From Chitinophagales bacterium (GTDB taxonomy: Bacteria; Bacteroidota; Bacteroidia; Chitinophagales; Saprospiraceae): DNA of 64,000 nucleotides. The notes below the pieces were generated by a model that worked only from the letters and a program-made list of their open reading frames with translations, was not told the DNA's origin and did no database searches. The stretch is taken from NCBI GenBank assembly GCA_017303875.1, contig JAFLBP010000011.1:62001-126000 (forward strand), read 5' to 3'. Made by a program: the position numbers and the translations under genes. Every line of letters starts with the position of its first letter. Positions within the stretch are counted from its first letter, which is position 1. This document shows, one piece after another, positions 7,813 to 15,792 of the stretch.

Positions 7813-8917
7813 CCTGTTGCCAAACCTCCAGCAGCACGGCTTCGTCGGCGGCCCAATTCCATTTTTCCCGGGCCAGCATACATTGTTCGTGCATTTTTCT
7901 GTGCGCCTCCGGGTTTTGCTGGTAGTGGCGCAGCGCTGCTACAATGCTTGTTTTATCAAGTTTTTGTAATAAATGTGCAACAGGAAATTCCTCATGAAGT
8001 GCCCGGTATTCCGGAAAATCCATGGTCAGCACCGGAACACCGGCTGCTACATAATCAAAGAATTTATTGGCCAGTGAGTAATAATAAGATTCACCTTGGT
8101 TTTCAAGGAGGTTGATGCCCATCCAGGCGCGGGCAGTCAGTTGTTTTAAACCTTCCGGCCGGATAAAGCCTTCAAAATGAACCCGATCGCCCAAGTTCAG
8201 CGCTTGCGCCTGTTGCCTTAGCTGATCCGACAGATCGCCCTCTCCGGCCAGTATCAGTCGAAATTCGGGTAAATCACACATCGCTTCCAGCATAAATTCA
8301 ATTCCCCGACCTGCATTCAGCGCGCCCTGGTACATCAGTATACGCGGGTGCTGATGCAGTCCGGTAGATAGAGTGGCAGTTTCCAGGCGCGGGACATTTC
8401 TAACCACCCGGAATGGAATTTTATGCTGCTTTGTAAAGATTGCGGCCAGTGCCGGGCCAACAGTGTAGGCATGTTTGTAAAATGGCAATGTCATTCGCCC
8501 GATCAATTTCCAGGCAGCGCGAATGGCATTGCGGCCATATAGTTCGGGTACTTCGGTGAAGTATTCATGCGCATCAAAAACCCGTTTTTTTCGCCGGATT
8601 ATACTGGCTATCGTATTGGCAGGCAAGGTGTCATAATCGACAGCGCCTACGGCATCAAAACGGTAGAAAAGTAATAGGAAAAATAGCCGGACATTGTATT
8701 CGGCATAAAAAAACATGCCTTTTTGGAAAAAACAGGACAGTCTTTTTTGCTTGTAAATATGTTTATTCAGGGGTTTGGAGCGGGGCAATACCCGGCCCAC
8801 GAGTGTTACCCGATAACCTGCCTGCGTAAGGCTTGTTGCGATGCGCTGCATGCGCTGATCGTAATTCAGGTCATTGGTAACCGTTAATACTACTCGCGGG
8901 CCGGACTGTTTTGTCAT
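7802..8917 (-). CDS. Family 4 glycosyltransferase
   Basis: A cytoplasmic or membrane-associated sugar transferase of 371 residues with the two-domain GT-B layout. The N-terminal half starts PRVVLTVTNDLNYDQRMQRI, with a weakly membrane-binding central stretch. The C-terminal half carries the donor-site pattern LMYQGALNAGRG, then LAGEGD, and the late E..ENQGESYYYSLANKFFDY, where the first glutamates correspond to the EX7E motif. The acceptor and donor sugars are unknown. It is the last gene of a leftward run, six bases after the RDD gene, and converges with fabH. Confidence 0.88.
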   Translation of the reverse strand: MTKQSGPRVVLTVTNDLNYDQRMQRIATSLTQAGYRVTLVGRVLPRSKPLNKHIYKQKRLSCFFQKGMFFYAEYNVRLFFLLLFYRFDAVGAVDYDTLPANTIASIIRRKKRVFDAHEYFTEVPELYGRNAIRAAWKLIGRMTLPFYKHAYTVGPALAAIFTKQHKIPFRVVRNVPRLETATLSTGLHQHPRILMYQGALNAGRGIEFMLEAMCDLPEFRLILAGEGDLSDQLRQQAQALNLGDRVHFEGFIRPEGLKQLTARAWMGINLLENQGESYYYSLANKFFDYVAAGVPVLTMDFPEYRALHEEFPVAHLLQKLDKTSIVAALRHYQQNPEAHRKMHEQCMLAREKWNWAADEAVLLEVWQQATS

Positions 8918-8923
8918 ATCTTG

Positions 8924-9595
8924 CTATTTGCGCTGAAGCAGGTATTGCGCGTACTGCTGAATTTCAATAAATTTCGCTTCTTCCATCATCCAGCTCAGGT
9001 CGATATTGCGATTGGCAATATCTTCGAGGCTGTAGTCGGAACTGAGGTTGCCATGACGGCCACTTTGCTCCACCCGTACCCCTTTGTTATTGACTACAAC
9101 GGCAATAGTATCGCCGTCGTTGCCTTGCAAAGACCAGAAACGCTCGTTGGTGTTTGGTGTGTGTGGTGGGCGGGGCGTAGGCTGCGGGCGCGGGGCGGGT
9201 TGCGGCGGGTTGTTGTTGTAAGAGCGGGATTTAATAACCACCGTTCCGATCAGCATATCGTGCAGGCATTGTCCGTTATTGTTAAACAACATCAGCAGGT
9301 AACCAATGCCAAGGGTAAAGCTGTTCAGAAAATCACAGATAAAACGAAGCAAAGCGCTCCAGAAATCGAGGGTTTGACCGCGCAGGCTGACAATCCGGAT
9401 GCCCATGACCCTTTGTCCGAGTGTTGCCGTTCCGAAACTCCAGAAAATGGAAAAATATATAAATGCAGGAATACCGAACAGGAGGGCAGATGGTATGGCG
9501 AGCACAAGCCAATCAATAAGGCGTGCGAGAACACGATCTCCGAAACTTGCGTATTCCCATTGTGCGGATTGCTGAAAAGGCTGATCTAATGTCAT
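8924..9595 (-). CDS. RDD family membrane protein
   Basis: A protein of 223 residues from the ATG at 9595; a further in-frame ATG lies at 9625. The N-terminal half is the RDD domain: FGDRVLARLIDWLVLAIPSA with the Arg-Asp pair, two or three membrane segments, and GTATLGQRVMGIRIV. The C-terminal half is a proline-rich spacer (PPQPAPRPQPTPRPPHTP) followed by a small soluble region. RDD proteins have been linked to transport or membrane homeostasis, but this one has no assigned substrate. It sits directly upstream of the glycosyltransferase with a six-base gap, so the two are probably cotranscribed. Confidence 0.82.
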   Translation of the reverse strand: MTLDQPFQQSAQWEYASFGDRVLARLIDWLVLAIPSALLFGIPAFIYFSIFWSFGTATLGQRVMGIRIVSLRGQTLDFWSALLRFICDFLNSFTLGIGYLLMLFNNNGQCLHDMLIGTVVIKSRSYNNNPPQPAPRPQPTPRPPHTPNTNERFWSLQGNDGDTIAVVVNNKGVRVEQSGRHGNLSSDYSLEDIANRNIDLSWMMEEAKFIEIQQYAQYLLQRK

Positions 9596-9713
9596 AGTAG
9601 GAAAATGTTTGGTTTGATTGCCCAATATTGTGTTTCAAAGCGCGCTACACCAAGCTAAAGCGATTAACCCTTGTAAAATAACGACGAAACAGGGCTGTAC
9701 TGGGCATAACCTA

Positions 9714-10289
9714 CTACTGCTCGAACGCGGTCAAGCCTTCATAGACCAAATCAACCGGCAAACCCATTACATTGGGATAAGTGCCTTCAATCCGGATAAT
9801 TTTACAATGCCCGATCCATTCCTGCGCACCATAAGCGCCGGCTTTGTCGTAAGGTTTGTAGGTTTCAATGTAATAATGGATTTCGGCTTCGCTCAGTGGT
9901 GCAAACCATACCTTCGTAACGCCGGCCATCACTTTTTCCTGTGTTTTCGAAAGCAGACAAACCCCTGTAACAACGGTATGGCAATTGCCCGACAGGCGGC
10001 TCAACATCCGGAAGGCATCATCGTAGTCGTTCGGTTTGTTGAATACTTCCCCTTCCAGAATGACCACAGAATCAGCGGCTAATATAATTTCCTGATCTTC
10101 AATCAGGTGCGCGCCGGCACGGGCTTTCCGTTGTGCCAACATGGGCGCTACTTCCTCTGCGGGCATATCTTCCGGAAAAGATTCGTCGGTATCAAAACCA
10201 ACAACGGTAAAATTAAAACCGCTTTCTCGCAGCAACTGACTGCGACGCGGACTTTTAGAAGCCAGAATTATCGGGCGATCAAAATGCAT
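9714..10289 (-). CDS. maf: Maf-family nucleoside triphosphate pyrophosphatase
   Basis: Hydrolyses non-canonical or excess nucleoside triphosphates to monophosphates; members were first known as septum-formation inhibitors. The 191 residues match the family. The N-terminal phosphate-binding motif is ILASKSPRRSQLLRESG, followed by the conserved acidic DTDESFPEDMP, AADSVVILEGEVFNKP, and the GAYGAQEWIG and PNVMGLPVDLV segments. The usual catalytic Asp and Lys (AADS, NKP) are present. It lies 27 bases after the prenyltransferase gene, an arrangement common in Bacteroidota. Confidence 0.93.
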   Translation of the reverse strand: MHFDRPIILASKSPRRSQLLRESGFNFTVVGFDTDESFPEDMPAEEVAPMLAQRKARAGAHLIEDQEIILAADSVVILEGEVFNKPNDYDDAFRMLSRLSGNCHTVVTGVCLLSKTQEKVMAGVTKVWFAPLSEAEIHYYIETYKPYDKAGAYGAQEWIGHCKIIRIEGTYPNVMGLPVDLVYEGLTAFEQ

Positions 10290-10316
10290 AGACCTTTGAA
10301 TTTAGGTTTGGAGTTG

Positions 10317-11300
10317 CTATGTCTTCATCCAGGCGCTCAGGGCAGCGACAGGATCTTCCGGCCAGTCGCGCAGCAGCAACAACAAGCCGCATACCATCAC
10401 GATTTTTATCAGCAATGCCGCGCGGGTGTAATCCTTTTTTACTTTTCCTCTTAATACAAAAGCGCTTGCCGCCAGGGAGGGCATTAACAGCAGCACGACG
10501 CCAGCGCCAATCTGCCATTGCGGCGCGCCAGTTTCACGCCAGAAATACAGTAAAAAAGCAATGAGACCACTGACAAGCAGGCCGGTAAAAGCCGCCGGTT
10601 TTTTGGCAAATCGCGAACCGCGCAACACCGGCAAGGTGCTGCATCCGCAAGCTGAATCGCCCTGGAAATCTTCGATATCCTTCACTTGCTCGCGGAAAAG
10701 ATTGGTTGAAAAGGCAAATAATCCGAACAGCCAGACCAAGCTTCCGGCCTGCTGAATCAACTCCGGCGCTTTGAATGACGTGAGCCATATCTGACGGTCT
10801 TCCGGAAAAAGCAACATGATCGGGACAATGCCACAAAGTATGGAAACCAGCAGATTTCCTACGAATACGCTGCATTTGAGCTGCCAGGCATACAAAAACA
10901 GCAAAAAAGAAACGCCCGGGAAAACCCAAAGCGGCCAGCGGTTGGCAGGGCGCAACGAAGCATCTAACCAAAATGCAATGGCATGTACGGCAAATAAAAT
11001 ACCGGCGTAAACAAGCAGGGCTATCCAGGACGGCAACAAGCGCCCCCAAACCACGCGTTTGGGTTTGTTGATGGCGTCCATGAAGCGGTCGTAATAATCA
11101 TTGAGTACGTAACCGCCGAAGGTCGTAAGTACCGTCGCGGCGGCAATGAGGTTGAAACTGCGGGTGTCCAACACCGGAATTCCGCCAGCTTTAAGGATGG
11201 CCGGCCGCAACACGTACCAGTAGGGTAGGTACTGCGTGAGGAATACAATCGCCAGGTTGGGCAGGCGAAACATCCGTATGAATGCCAGCAACAGATTCAT
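10317..11300 (-). CDS. UbiA-family prenyltransferase (geranylgeranylglycerol-phosphate type)
   Basis: An integral membrane enzyme that attaches a polyprenyl chain to an acceptor. The start at 11300 gives 327 residues beginning MNLLLAFIRMFRLPN; the frame is open further upstream, but there it runs through a GATGAAT repeat. The first Asp-rich motif is LNDYYDRFMDAINKP near residue 75, and the second is NLFREQVKDIEDFQGD near residue 205. About eight hydrophobic segments follow the UbiA pattern. In this phylum, genes beside maf of this type are usually annotated as geranylgeranylglycerol-phosphate geranylgeranyltransferase, and the true acceptor is uncertain. Confidence 0.82.
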   Translation of the reverse strand: MNLLLAFIRMFRLPNLAIVFLTQYLPYWYVLRPAILKAGGIPVLDTRSFNLIAAATVLTTFGGYVLNDYYDRFMDAINKPKRVVWGRLLPSWIALLVYAGILFAVHAIAFWLDASLRPANRWPLWVFPGVSFLLFLYAWQLKCSVFVGNLLVSILCGIVPIMLLFPEDRQIWLTSFKAPELIQQAGSLVWLFGLFAFSTNLFREQVKDIEDFQGDSACGCSTLPVLRGSRFAKKPAAFTGLLVSGLIAFLLYFWRETGAPQWQIGAGVVLLLMPSLAASAFVLRGKVKKDYTRAALLIKIVMVCGLLLLLRDWPEDPVAALSAWMKT

Positions 11301-11327
11301 CGCGGCGAAGATATGTTTTTTTTTTAA

Positions 11328-11358
11328 CGATGAATGATGAATGATGAGCGATGAATGG
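11328..11358. repeat. GATGAAT short tandem array
   Basis: Four imperfect copies of a GATGAAT-type heptamer lie in the 68-base gap between the two prenyltransferase genes. Similar arrays occur at 37321-37345, 39175-39200, 41221-41245 and 52958-53110, always between genes. Confidence 0.6.
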
Positions 11359-11368
11359 GAGCGCTGCT

Positions 11369-12241
11369 TTATTTGATGTACAGCAGCCAGGCAAATGTAC
11401 CGATCCAGCACAAGAGGATGATTTGCAGGAAACGATCGCGCAGGAGCGCACGTGTAGGCGACTCGGTTTTGTTGAATACAAGGGTCAGTTGCAGGTAGCG
11501 CAGAATACCGAGAATAACAAAAAATGCCGTGTAATAGATCTTGTCGCTGCCAATCCGTTCAATAACTTCCGCAGAGAAGCAATACATCAGGTAAGCGACC
11601 ATGGATACCGTGGAGCAAACCACCATTGCCATATCTAAAAACGGCAGGTTATAGCCTTCCAGGGCTTTGCGGAAATTGTGCCCGTCGCTCATTACTAAGT
11701 ATTCCCCCCTACGCTTGGCCAGACCCAGGATGAAGGCCAGCAAAAAGGTCAGCACGATCAGCCATTGTGAAACCGCAACGCCAGTCACGGTACCGCCGGC
11801 AAAAACCCGCAGTAAAAAGCCAATCGCGATCAGGCTGATGTCGACAATCGCAATATGTTTGAGTGAAAAGGAGTATAAAACGTTGATAATGAAATAAAAG
11901 AGAATAAGCAGCAACAGTTCCCAGCTTAAGAAAAAGGACAGGAATGCGCTGCCTGCAAGCAATGTTGCGAGTATAATAATGGCCGTTCGCACACGAATGG
12001 CGCCACTGGCAATCGGGCGTTTGCGCTTGTCGGGATGGTTGCGATCCTGTCGCGCATCCACCAGGTCGTTTAGCACATAGACCGCGGAGGCGACTAAGCA
12101 AAATGCCAGGAAGCCAAGCCCTGCACGGCCCAACAGCGCCGCTTCGTTCAGGCGTGCTGCAAAGAACGCCGGGATAAATAAAAACAGGTTTTTTACCCAA
12201 TGCTCCGGACGGAGCAAAAGCCATATTTGCCGAATGGACAT
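11369..12241 (-). CDS. UbiA-family decaprenyl-phosphate phosphoribosyltransferase-like protein
   Basis: An integral membrane enzyme of 290 residues starting MSIRQIWLLLRPEHWVKNLF. Known relatives transfer phosphoribose from PRPP to a polyprenyl phosphate, making a precursor for lipid-linked sugars. Asp-rich motif one is LNDLVDARQDRNHPDKRKRP near residue 65; the family's second polar loop is LAKRRGEYLVM near residue 180. About nine membrane segments are present. The promoter box at 12246-12253 ends four bases before the ATG, so the message should be leaderless. It heads a leftward run with a second UbiA gene, maf, the RDD gene and a glycosyltransferase gene, which points to a lipid-linked sugar pathway, though this is inferred from context only. 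Confidence 0.85.
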   Translation of the reverse strand: MSIRQIWLLLRPEHWVKNLFLFIPAFFAARLNEAALLGRAGLGFLAFCLVASAVYVLNDLVDARQDRNHPDKRKRPIASGAIRVRTAIIILATLLAGSAFLSFFLSWELLLLILFYFIINVLYSFSLKHIAIVDISLIAIGFLLRVFAGGTVTGVAVSQWLIVLTFLLAFILGLAKRRGEYLVMSDGHNFRKALEGYNLPFLDMAMVVCSTVSMVAYLMYCFSAEVIERIGSDKIYYTAFFVILGILRYLQLTLVFNKTESPTRALLRDRFLQIILLCWIGTFAWLLYIK

Positions 12242-12245
12242 AACG

Positions 12246-12253
12246 CAAAGGTA
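12246..12253 (-). promoter_or_regulatory. -7 promoter element placed for leaderless transcription
   Basis: On the minus strand the order is TACCTTTG, then CGTT, then ATG. With the usual distance from this box to the start of transcription, the RNA would begin at or within a base or two of the start codon. Confidence 0.6.
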
Positions 12254-12373
12254 GGAAAATTGATGTAGTGTATCTCCACCGCAAAAGCAGTGTGCCGAAT
12301 CTGGCAAAACATAATGCCCGCCGCAGTGTTTAGCCAATACAAAACAGCACAATACCATTACATGAGAAATATA

Positions 12374-13147
12374 CTACTGTTGATCTGCCTGCTTGAACAG
12401 CTGAATCGTGTAATCCAGTAATTGCTTGCCGCCATGGTCGCCATGCCCGGGCACGACCACTTTTACATCGGGATACGCTCGTTTTACCTTTTCAACGGTT
12501 TCCGACCAGGCCGCCACGTTGGCATCGCCGAGATAGCCCTTGCTGGCGTTCATGGTTTTAACTAAGCAGCCGCCAAACATCACATTTTCACCGGGAAAAT
12601 AGCCCACCACATTATCTTTGGTGTGGCCTTCTCCGAAGTATTTTACCGTTACTTTTTCGACGCCTACGCGAAGCACTAACGAATCCCGGAAACCGTTTTG
12701 TGGCGCCGTATAATTGTTGGCTTTGGCCAATTCGAGGGTTTGTACATTGGCATAGGACGGGATGTTGTTTTGCTCAAATGCTTTCAGGCCGCCCAGGCAG
12801 TCGTGGTGAAAATGGGTTGGAATAATACCGACAATCTTGCAGTTCAGCGTTGTTTTTATCCATTGCATCAGCGCTTCTGAGTCTTTGTCATTGCTCGGTG
12901 TATCAAAAACGATGGCCTCCCCGCTATTGCGCACGATAAGGCCGTTGCAGGGTACCTTGCCGAAATCGTTGGTTTGCAAATAGGTGGTATGGATGAAGCT
13001 GTTTTCTGAAACCTGCGTAATGATTAATGCTTCGGAATTCAGCATTTTTTTGGCTTTAAAATGGCCTGTACCCTGTTTTTGGGTGCTGCAATTAAACACG
13101 GAGATAGCAATGCTGAGCAGCAAAAGCAGGTTTCCTGGAAATTTCAT
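12374..13147 (-). CDS. Subclass B1 metallo-beta-lactamase-like lipoprotein
   Basis: A zinc hydrolase of 257 residues with a lipoprotein signal peptide (lipobox FNC, Cys20). All subclass B1 metal ligands can be placed: His112, His114 and Asp116 in THFHHDCLGG, His175 in GEGHTKDN, Cys194 in FGGCLVK, and His235 in VPGHGDHG. The length between ligands and the spacing KT after the Cys match B1 enzymes of Bacteroidota such as the BlaB/IND group, so hydrolysis of beta-lactams is plausible, but activity cannot be shown from sequence. It is a single gene with its own promoter and no mobile element nearby, which looks like a resident chromosomal gene. Confidence 0.88.
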   Translation of the reverse strand: MKFPGNLLLLLSIAISVFNCSTQKQGTGHFKAKKMLNSEALIITQVSENSFIHTTYLQTNDFGKVPCNGLIVRNSGEAIVFDTPSNDKDSEALMQWIKTTLNCKIVGIIPTHFHHDCLGGLKAFEQNNIPSYANVQTLELAKANNYTAPQNGFRDSLVLRVGVEKVTVKYFGEGHTKDNVVGYFPGENVMFGGCLVKTMNASKGYLGDANVAAWSETVEKVKRAYPDVKVVVPGHGDHGGKQLLDYTIQLFKQADQQ

Positions 13148-13208
13148 TAGTATTATGTTGTGTAGTTGTAAAAAAATCCGACCTTCGTCAAACGAGCTAC
13201 CGGCTTCG

Positions 13209-13216
13209 CAAAATTA
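13209..13216 (-). promoter_or_regulatory. -7 promoter element for the metallo-beta-lactamase-like gene
   Basis: On the minus strand this is TAATTTTG, a match to TAnnTTTG, about 62 bases before the ATG at 13147. Confidence 0.45.
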
Positions 13217-13282
13217 GTAAATCTGTCAATTTTTAAAATCACCCCAATTCGGGAATATTCATCACCAACCATTTTTTACCTC

Positions 13283-13987
13283 ATGGACTTCAATTCAAGG
13301 ATTATTCTGGATGCCGCGAGCATCGAACGCGAACAGGCAAGTTTTATCACAAAAGTGTATACCTGGATGACCGTCGCCCTGGTCATCACCGCCTTTGTGG
13401 CCATGTTCACGGCTTCATCCCCATTTATGCTGAACCTGATTTTTAGCTCCAGAATTGTATTTTGGGGACTTGTTTTGGGTCAGTTGGGCATGGTTGTTTA
13501 CCTTTCCAGCGCCATCGGGCGCATGTCGGCCAACACCGCCACCATCGTATTCCTGCTTTACTCGGTCGTGACGGGTTTAGTACTTTCTTCCATTTTTGTC
13601 ATTTTCACAGCAGCCTCCATCGCTTCCACTTTCTTCGTGACGGCCGGCACTTTCGGCGCCATGAGTATGTACGGTTATTTCACCAAGCGCGACCTGACCA
13701 AATTAGGCAGCCTCCTGGTGATGGCGCTAATTGGCCTTGTCATCGCATCAATTGTGAACTGGTTCTGGGCCAACAGCACCCTGTACTGGATTACCACATA
13801 CGCAGGTATCCTGATTTTTGTGGGCCTCATCGCGTATGATACCCAAAAAATCAAGGCCATGAACGTCATCGGCAATGAAGGCACCGATGAAGATCGCAAA
13901 GAAGCCATCATGGGCGCCCTCACACTGTACTTAGATTTTATCAATCTTTTCCTGTACTTGCTGCGTCTTCTGGGCAGTAAGAAGTGA
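13283..13987 (+). CDS. Bax inhibitor-1/YccA family membrane protein
   Basis: A protein of 234 residues with seven predicted membrane segments, the layout of the BI-1 (TMBIM) family. Relatives act as pH-gated calcium leak channels or as regulators of membrane proteases. The N-terminal soluble part (ASIEREQASFITKVYTWMTVAL), the central FGAMSMYGYFTKRDLTKLG and the late YDTQKIKAMN region, whose Asp is part of the family's acidic sensor, are all present. It is monocistronic, followed by an inverted repeat at 14012-14092. The role in this organism is not known. Confidence 0.9.
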   Translation: MDFNSRIILDAASIEREQASFITKVYTWMTVALVITAFVAMFTASSPFMLNLIFSSRIVFWGLVLGQLGMVVYLSSAIGRMSANTATIVFLLYSVVTGLVLSSIFVIFTAASIASTFFVTAGTFGAMSMYGYFTKRDLTKLGSLLVMALIGLVIASIVNWFWANSTLYWITTYAGILIFVGLIAYDTQKIKAMNVIGNEGTDEDRKEAIMGALTLYLDFINLFLYLLRLLGSKK

Positions 13988-14011
13988 TTTTTGTGTGTTT
14001 GGGTGTTTATT

Positions 14012-14092
14012 GCCCCGTACTTTTTTAAGGGAATGCGACGGATGTTTTCGTGAATATCAGCGCCTTATTCTTTCCTTTTAAAAGCACGGGGC
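14012..14092. repeat. Long-range inverted repeat between the BI-1 and sigma factor genes
   Basis: The arms GCCCCGTACTTTTTTAAGG (14012-14030) and CCTTTTAAAAGCACGGGGC (14074-14092) pair at 16 of 19 positions around a 43-base loop. It could serve as a terminator for the upstream gene. The rest of the gap before 14247 holds nothing recognisable. Confidence 0.5.
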
Positions 14093-14246
14093 TATTGTTT
14101 TATGTGTTTTTATCCCGGCTACTTCCGCTTAAAAAAAAACTTAAAAAAAAATTTCTCTCGGGAACTTACGCTTCCCCCCTTGCGTTGTGTTTATTATGCG
14201 GCGAACTTTGCAGCGTCGCAAGACATCATCACTAACCACAAGCAAG

Positions 14247-14900
14247 ATGGCTACAACTACATTAACCGCACATGAAGCAGCAACCCTGCAGCGCCTGTTC
14301 GACTCGGAGTTCTCTCCGCTGCTCGATCGCGTGTATCGGTTTGCCTTCTACCTGACCGGTGATGCCACCCTTGCGGAGGACCTTACACAGGAAACCTTCC
14401 TGAAGGCTTGGCGCTTTATCGGCCGCTACACCCCAAACACCAATGCACGCGCATGGCTGTGCAGAATCTGCCGCAACGCGTACATCAACCACCTGCGCAG
14501 CAAGAAAAACCTGCCCATCGCAGATGAGTTCGAAAACATCCTGATCGCGCATCGTCAGGAAGACGACCAGCTCGTCCCGGATCGCCTGAATTTCCACGAA
14601 GAAATGGAAGGCTATATCATGGACGAAGAAGTCGCCAATGCTATCAATGCGCTACCGAAGAACTACCGCACCATCGTGCTGCTCGAACTGGAAGAATATT
14701 CCTACGAAGAGATGGCCGTGATGCTGAACATTCCAATCGGAACTGTGCGCTCCCGCCTGCACCGCGGACGCAAAACGCTCGCCACTTCCTTGGAAAACTA
14801 CGCCAAGTCGCGTGGTTATGAAACGGAAAGTGAAGATCAACTCCTTGATGTCGTCGCCGAAGCGGACGAGGTCAGCGTAGATCCGGGCGAGCCAGCATAA
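14247..14900 (+). CDS. ECF-type RNA polymerase sigma factor
   Basis: A protein of 217 residues directing RNA polymerase to a special promoter set. Region 2 covers residues 20-90 (VYRFAFYLTGDATLAEDLTQ, then TFLKAWRFIGRY, then ARAWLCRICRNAYINHLR); region 4 covers residues 130-190 (AINALPKNYRTIVLLELEEY and the helix-turn-helix SYEEMAVMLNIPIGTVRSRL). An acidic tail of about 25 residues (ETESEDQLLDVVAEADEVSV) is unusual. The ATG at 14247 is chosen because the homology begins there. The downstream small gene at 15265 may encode its regulator, but a terminator lies between them. Confidence 0.9.
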   Translation: MATTTLTAHEAATLQRLFDSEFSPLLDRVYRFAFYLTGDATLAEDLTQETFLKAWRFIGRYTPNTNARAWLCRICRNAYINHLRSKKNLPIADEFENILIAHRQEDDQLVPDRLNFHEEMEGYIMDEEVANAINALPKNYRTIVLLELEEYSYEEMAVMLNIPIGTVRSRLHRGRKTLATSLENYAKSRGYETESEDQLLDVVAEADEVSVDPGEPA

Positions 14901-14909
14901 GCATTTTCA

Positions 14910-14946
14910 GGGTTTACCAGTCTTTATGACTCGGTAGACCCTTTTT
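14910..14946 (+). terminator. Intrinsic terminator after the sigma factor gene
   Basis: A stem GGGTTTACCAGTC / GACTCGGTAGACCC with a short TTTAT loop is followed by TTTTT, ten bases after the stop codon. Bases 14947-15264 hold no clear gene or promoter that I can see, although a frame is open through part of it. Confidence 0.75.
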
Positions 14947-15264
14947 GACCATATTTCCCCACCCAAAACCAAACAACCCTCAATGACCTTGTAAGCAATC
15001 CTTTCACCTCGCAATAACATGCAGCGCTTTTAAAAAAACTCACTCATTTATCAACGTCACAGCGCAGTAAACGCCGCTCCATTGCAGCGTTCCTGCTTTA
15101 AAGCAAACACCATGGTTAATTCAAATTTTTTCGCACCAACGCTCCCGCTTCCGATGCCGACCGGCAATCGCTTCGCAGGCGTAGCGCAGGCGCGCAAAAG
15201 CCATGATGCCCGCTTGAGCAGCAGCAATACCGGCCTTGTCACGTTGATGCAAACAAACTGTACA

Positions 15265-15540
15265 ATGAAAAATCCTGGTAAAAATTCTCCGTTTGGAACC
15301 CGTTTTCAAAGCTTTCAAGGCGTCGTCGATCAGTGGGCAGATCTACATATCTTCCCGGAAAAATATATGCCCCAGTCCAATACCCCCGAAAATTGTTGTA
15401 GCAATAACCCAAATGAAGCAATTGAAAGTACAGAAAGTATAGCATTAAAAGAGTTTTTACAACGCAGGCTTTCCCGTCCTTCCGCTCCGGCGGCACTCAA
15501 AAACAGAATACTCAATATCATCCGCTCGGAAGATAACTAA
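15265..15540 (+). CDS. Small protein with an anti-sigma-like C-terminal tail
   Basis: A 91-residue protein from the ATG at 15265 (MKNPGKNSPFG); the frame is open back to 15082, and other ATGs at 15112 and 15247 cannot be excluded. The last 30 residues (LKEFLQRRLSRPSAPAALKN, then RILNIIRSEDN) resemble the C-terminal stretch of small anti-sigma proteins encoded after ECF sigma genes in Bacteroidota, where a Ser/Cys-Ala-Pro-x-x-Leu-Lys pattern is common. The zinc-ligand HxxxCxxC motif of that group is not evident; only a CC pair (ENCCSNNP) is seen. Its place after the sigma factor gene supports a regulatory guess. The gene call itself is moderate. Confidence 0.5.
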   Translation: MKNPGKNSPFGTRFQSFQGVVDQWADLHIFPEKYMPQSNTPENCCSNNPNEAIESTESIALKEFLQRRLSRPSAPAALKNRILNIIRSEDN

Positions 15541-15668
15541 GCTCGTTTTTCACGGTCGTTTCCCATTTTATTTGTTTGTACTGACTACGGCGTCGGTATA
15601 ACCCTTCCCCTTTTGCATTAAAAGCATTTTTGCTTCAGCCTGTGGGCTGATTGCTTTCGCACAGTTAT

Positions 15669-15728
15669 GCACAGATCACTTACACAGAAGGCACTGAATC
15701 TGTGTTTTCTGTGTAAGTGATCTGTGCC
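15669..15728. repeat. Perfect 21-base inverted repeat before the SNF2 gene (CTGTG family)
   Basis: The left arm GCACAGATCACTTACACAGAA at 15669-15689 and its exact complement at 15708-15728 enclose an 18-base loop; outer bases (GCACAG and CTGTGC) extend the symmetry. The right arm ends 30 bases before the SNF2 promoter box. The wording (CTGTGTAA.TGATCTGTG) is shared with elements at 18712, 19012 and 21016. Confidence 0.8.
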
Positions 15729-15757
15729 CTTCTGTGCGAAACCTTAACTGCGTGATT

Positions 15758-15765
15758 TATCTTTG
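15758..15765 (+). promoter_or_regulatory. -7 promoter element for the SNF2 helicase gene
   Basis: TATCTTTG matches TAnnTTTG 28 bases before the GTG start at 15793. It rules out the TTG at 15763, which lies inside the box. Confidence 0.6.
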
Positions 15766-15792
15766 CCGCCCCCAAATCCTAACGACCTGACC

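Noticed and set aside
15763..15792. TTG at 15763 as the start of the SNF2 gene
   Set aside because: The codon lies inside the TATCTTTG promoter box, so it would not be in the transcript; GTG at 15793 is downstream of it and gives a normal N-terminus.
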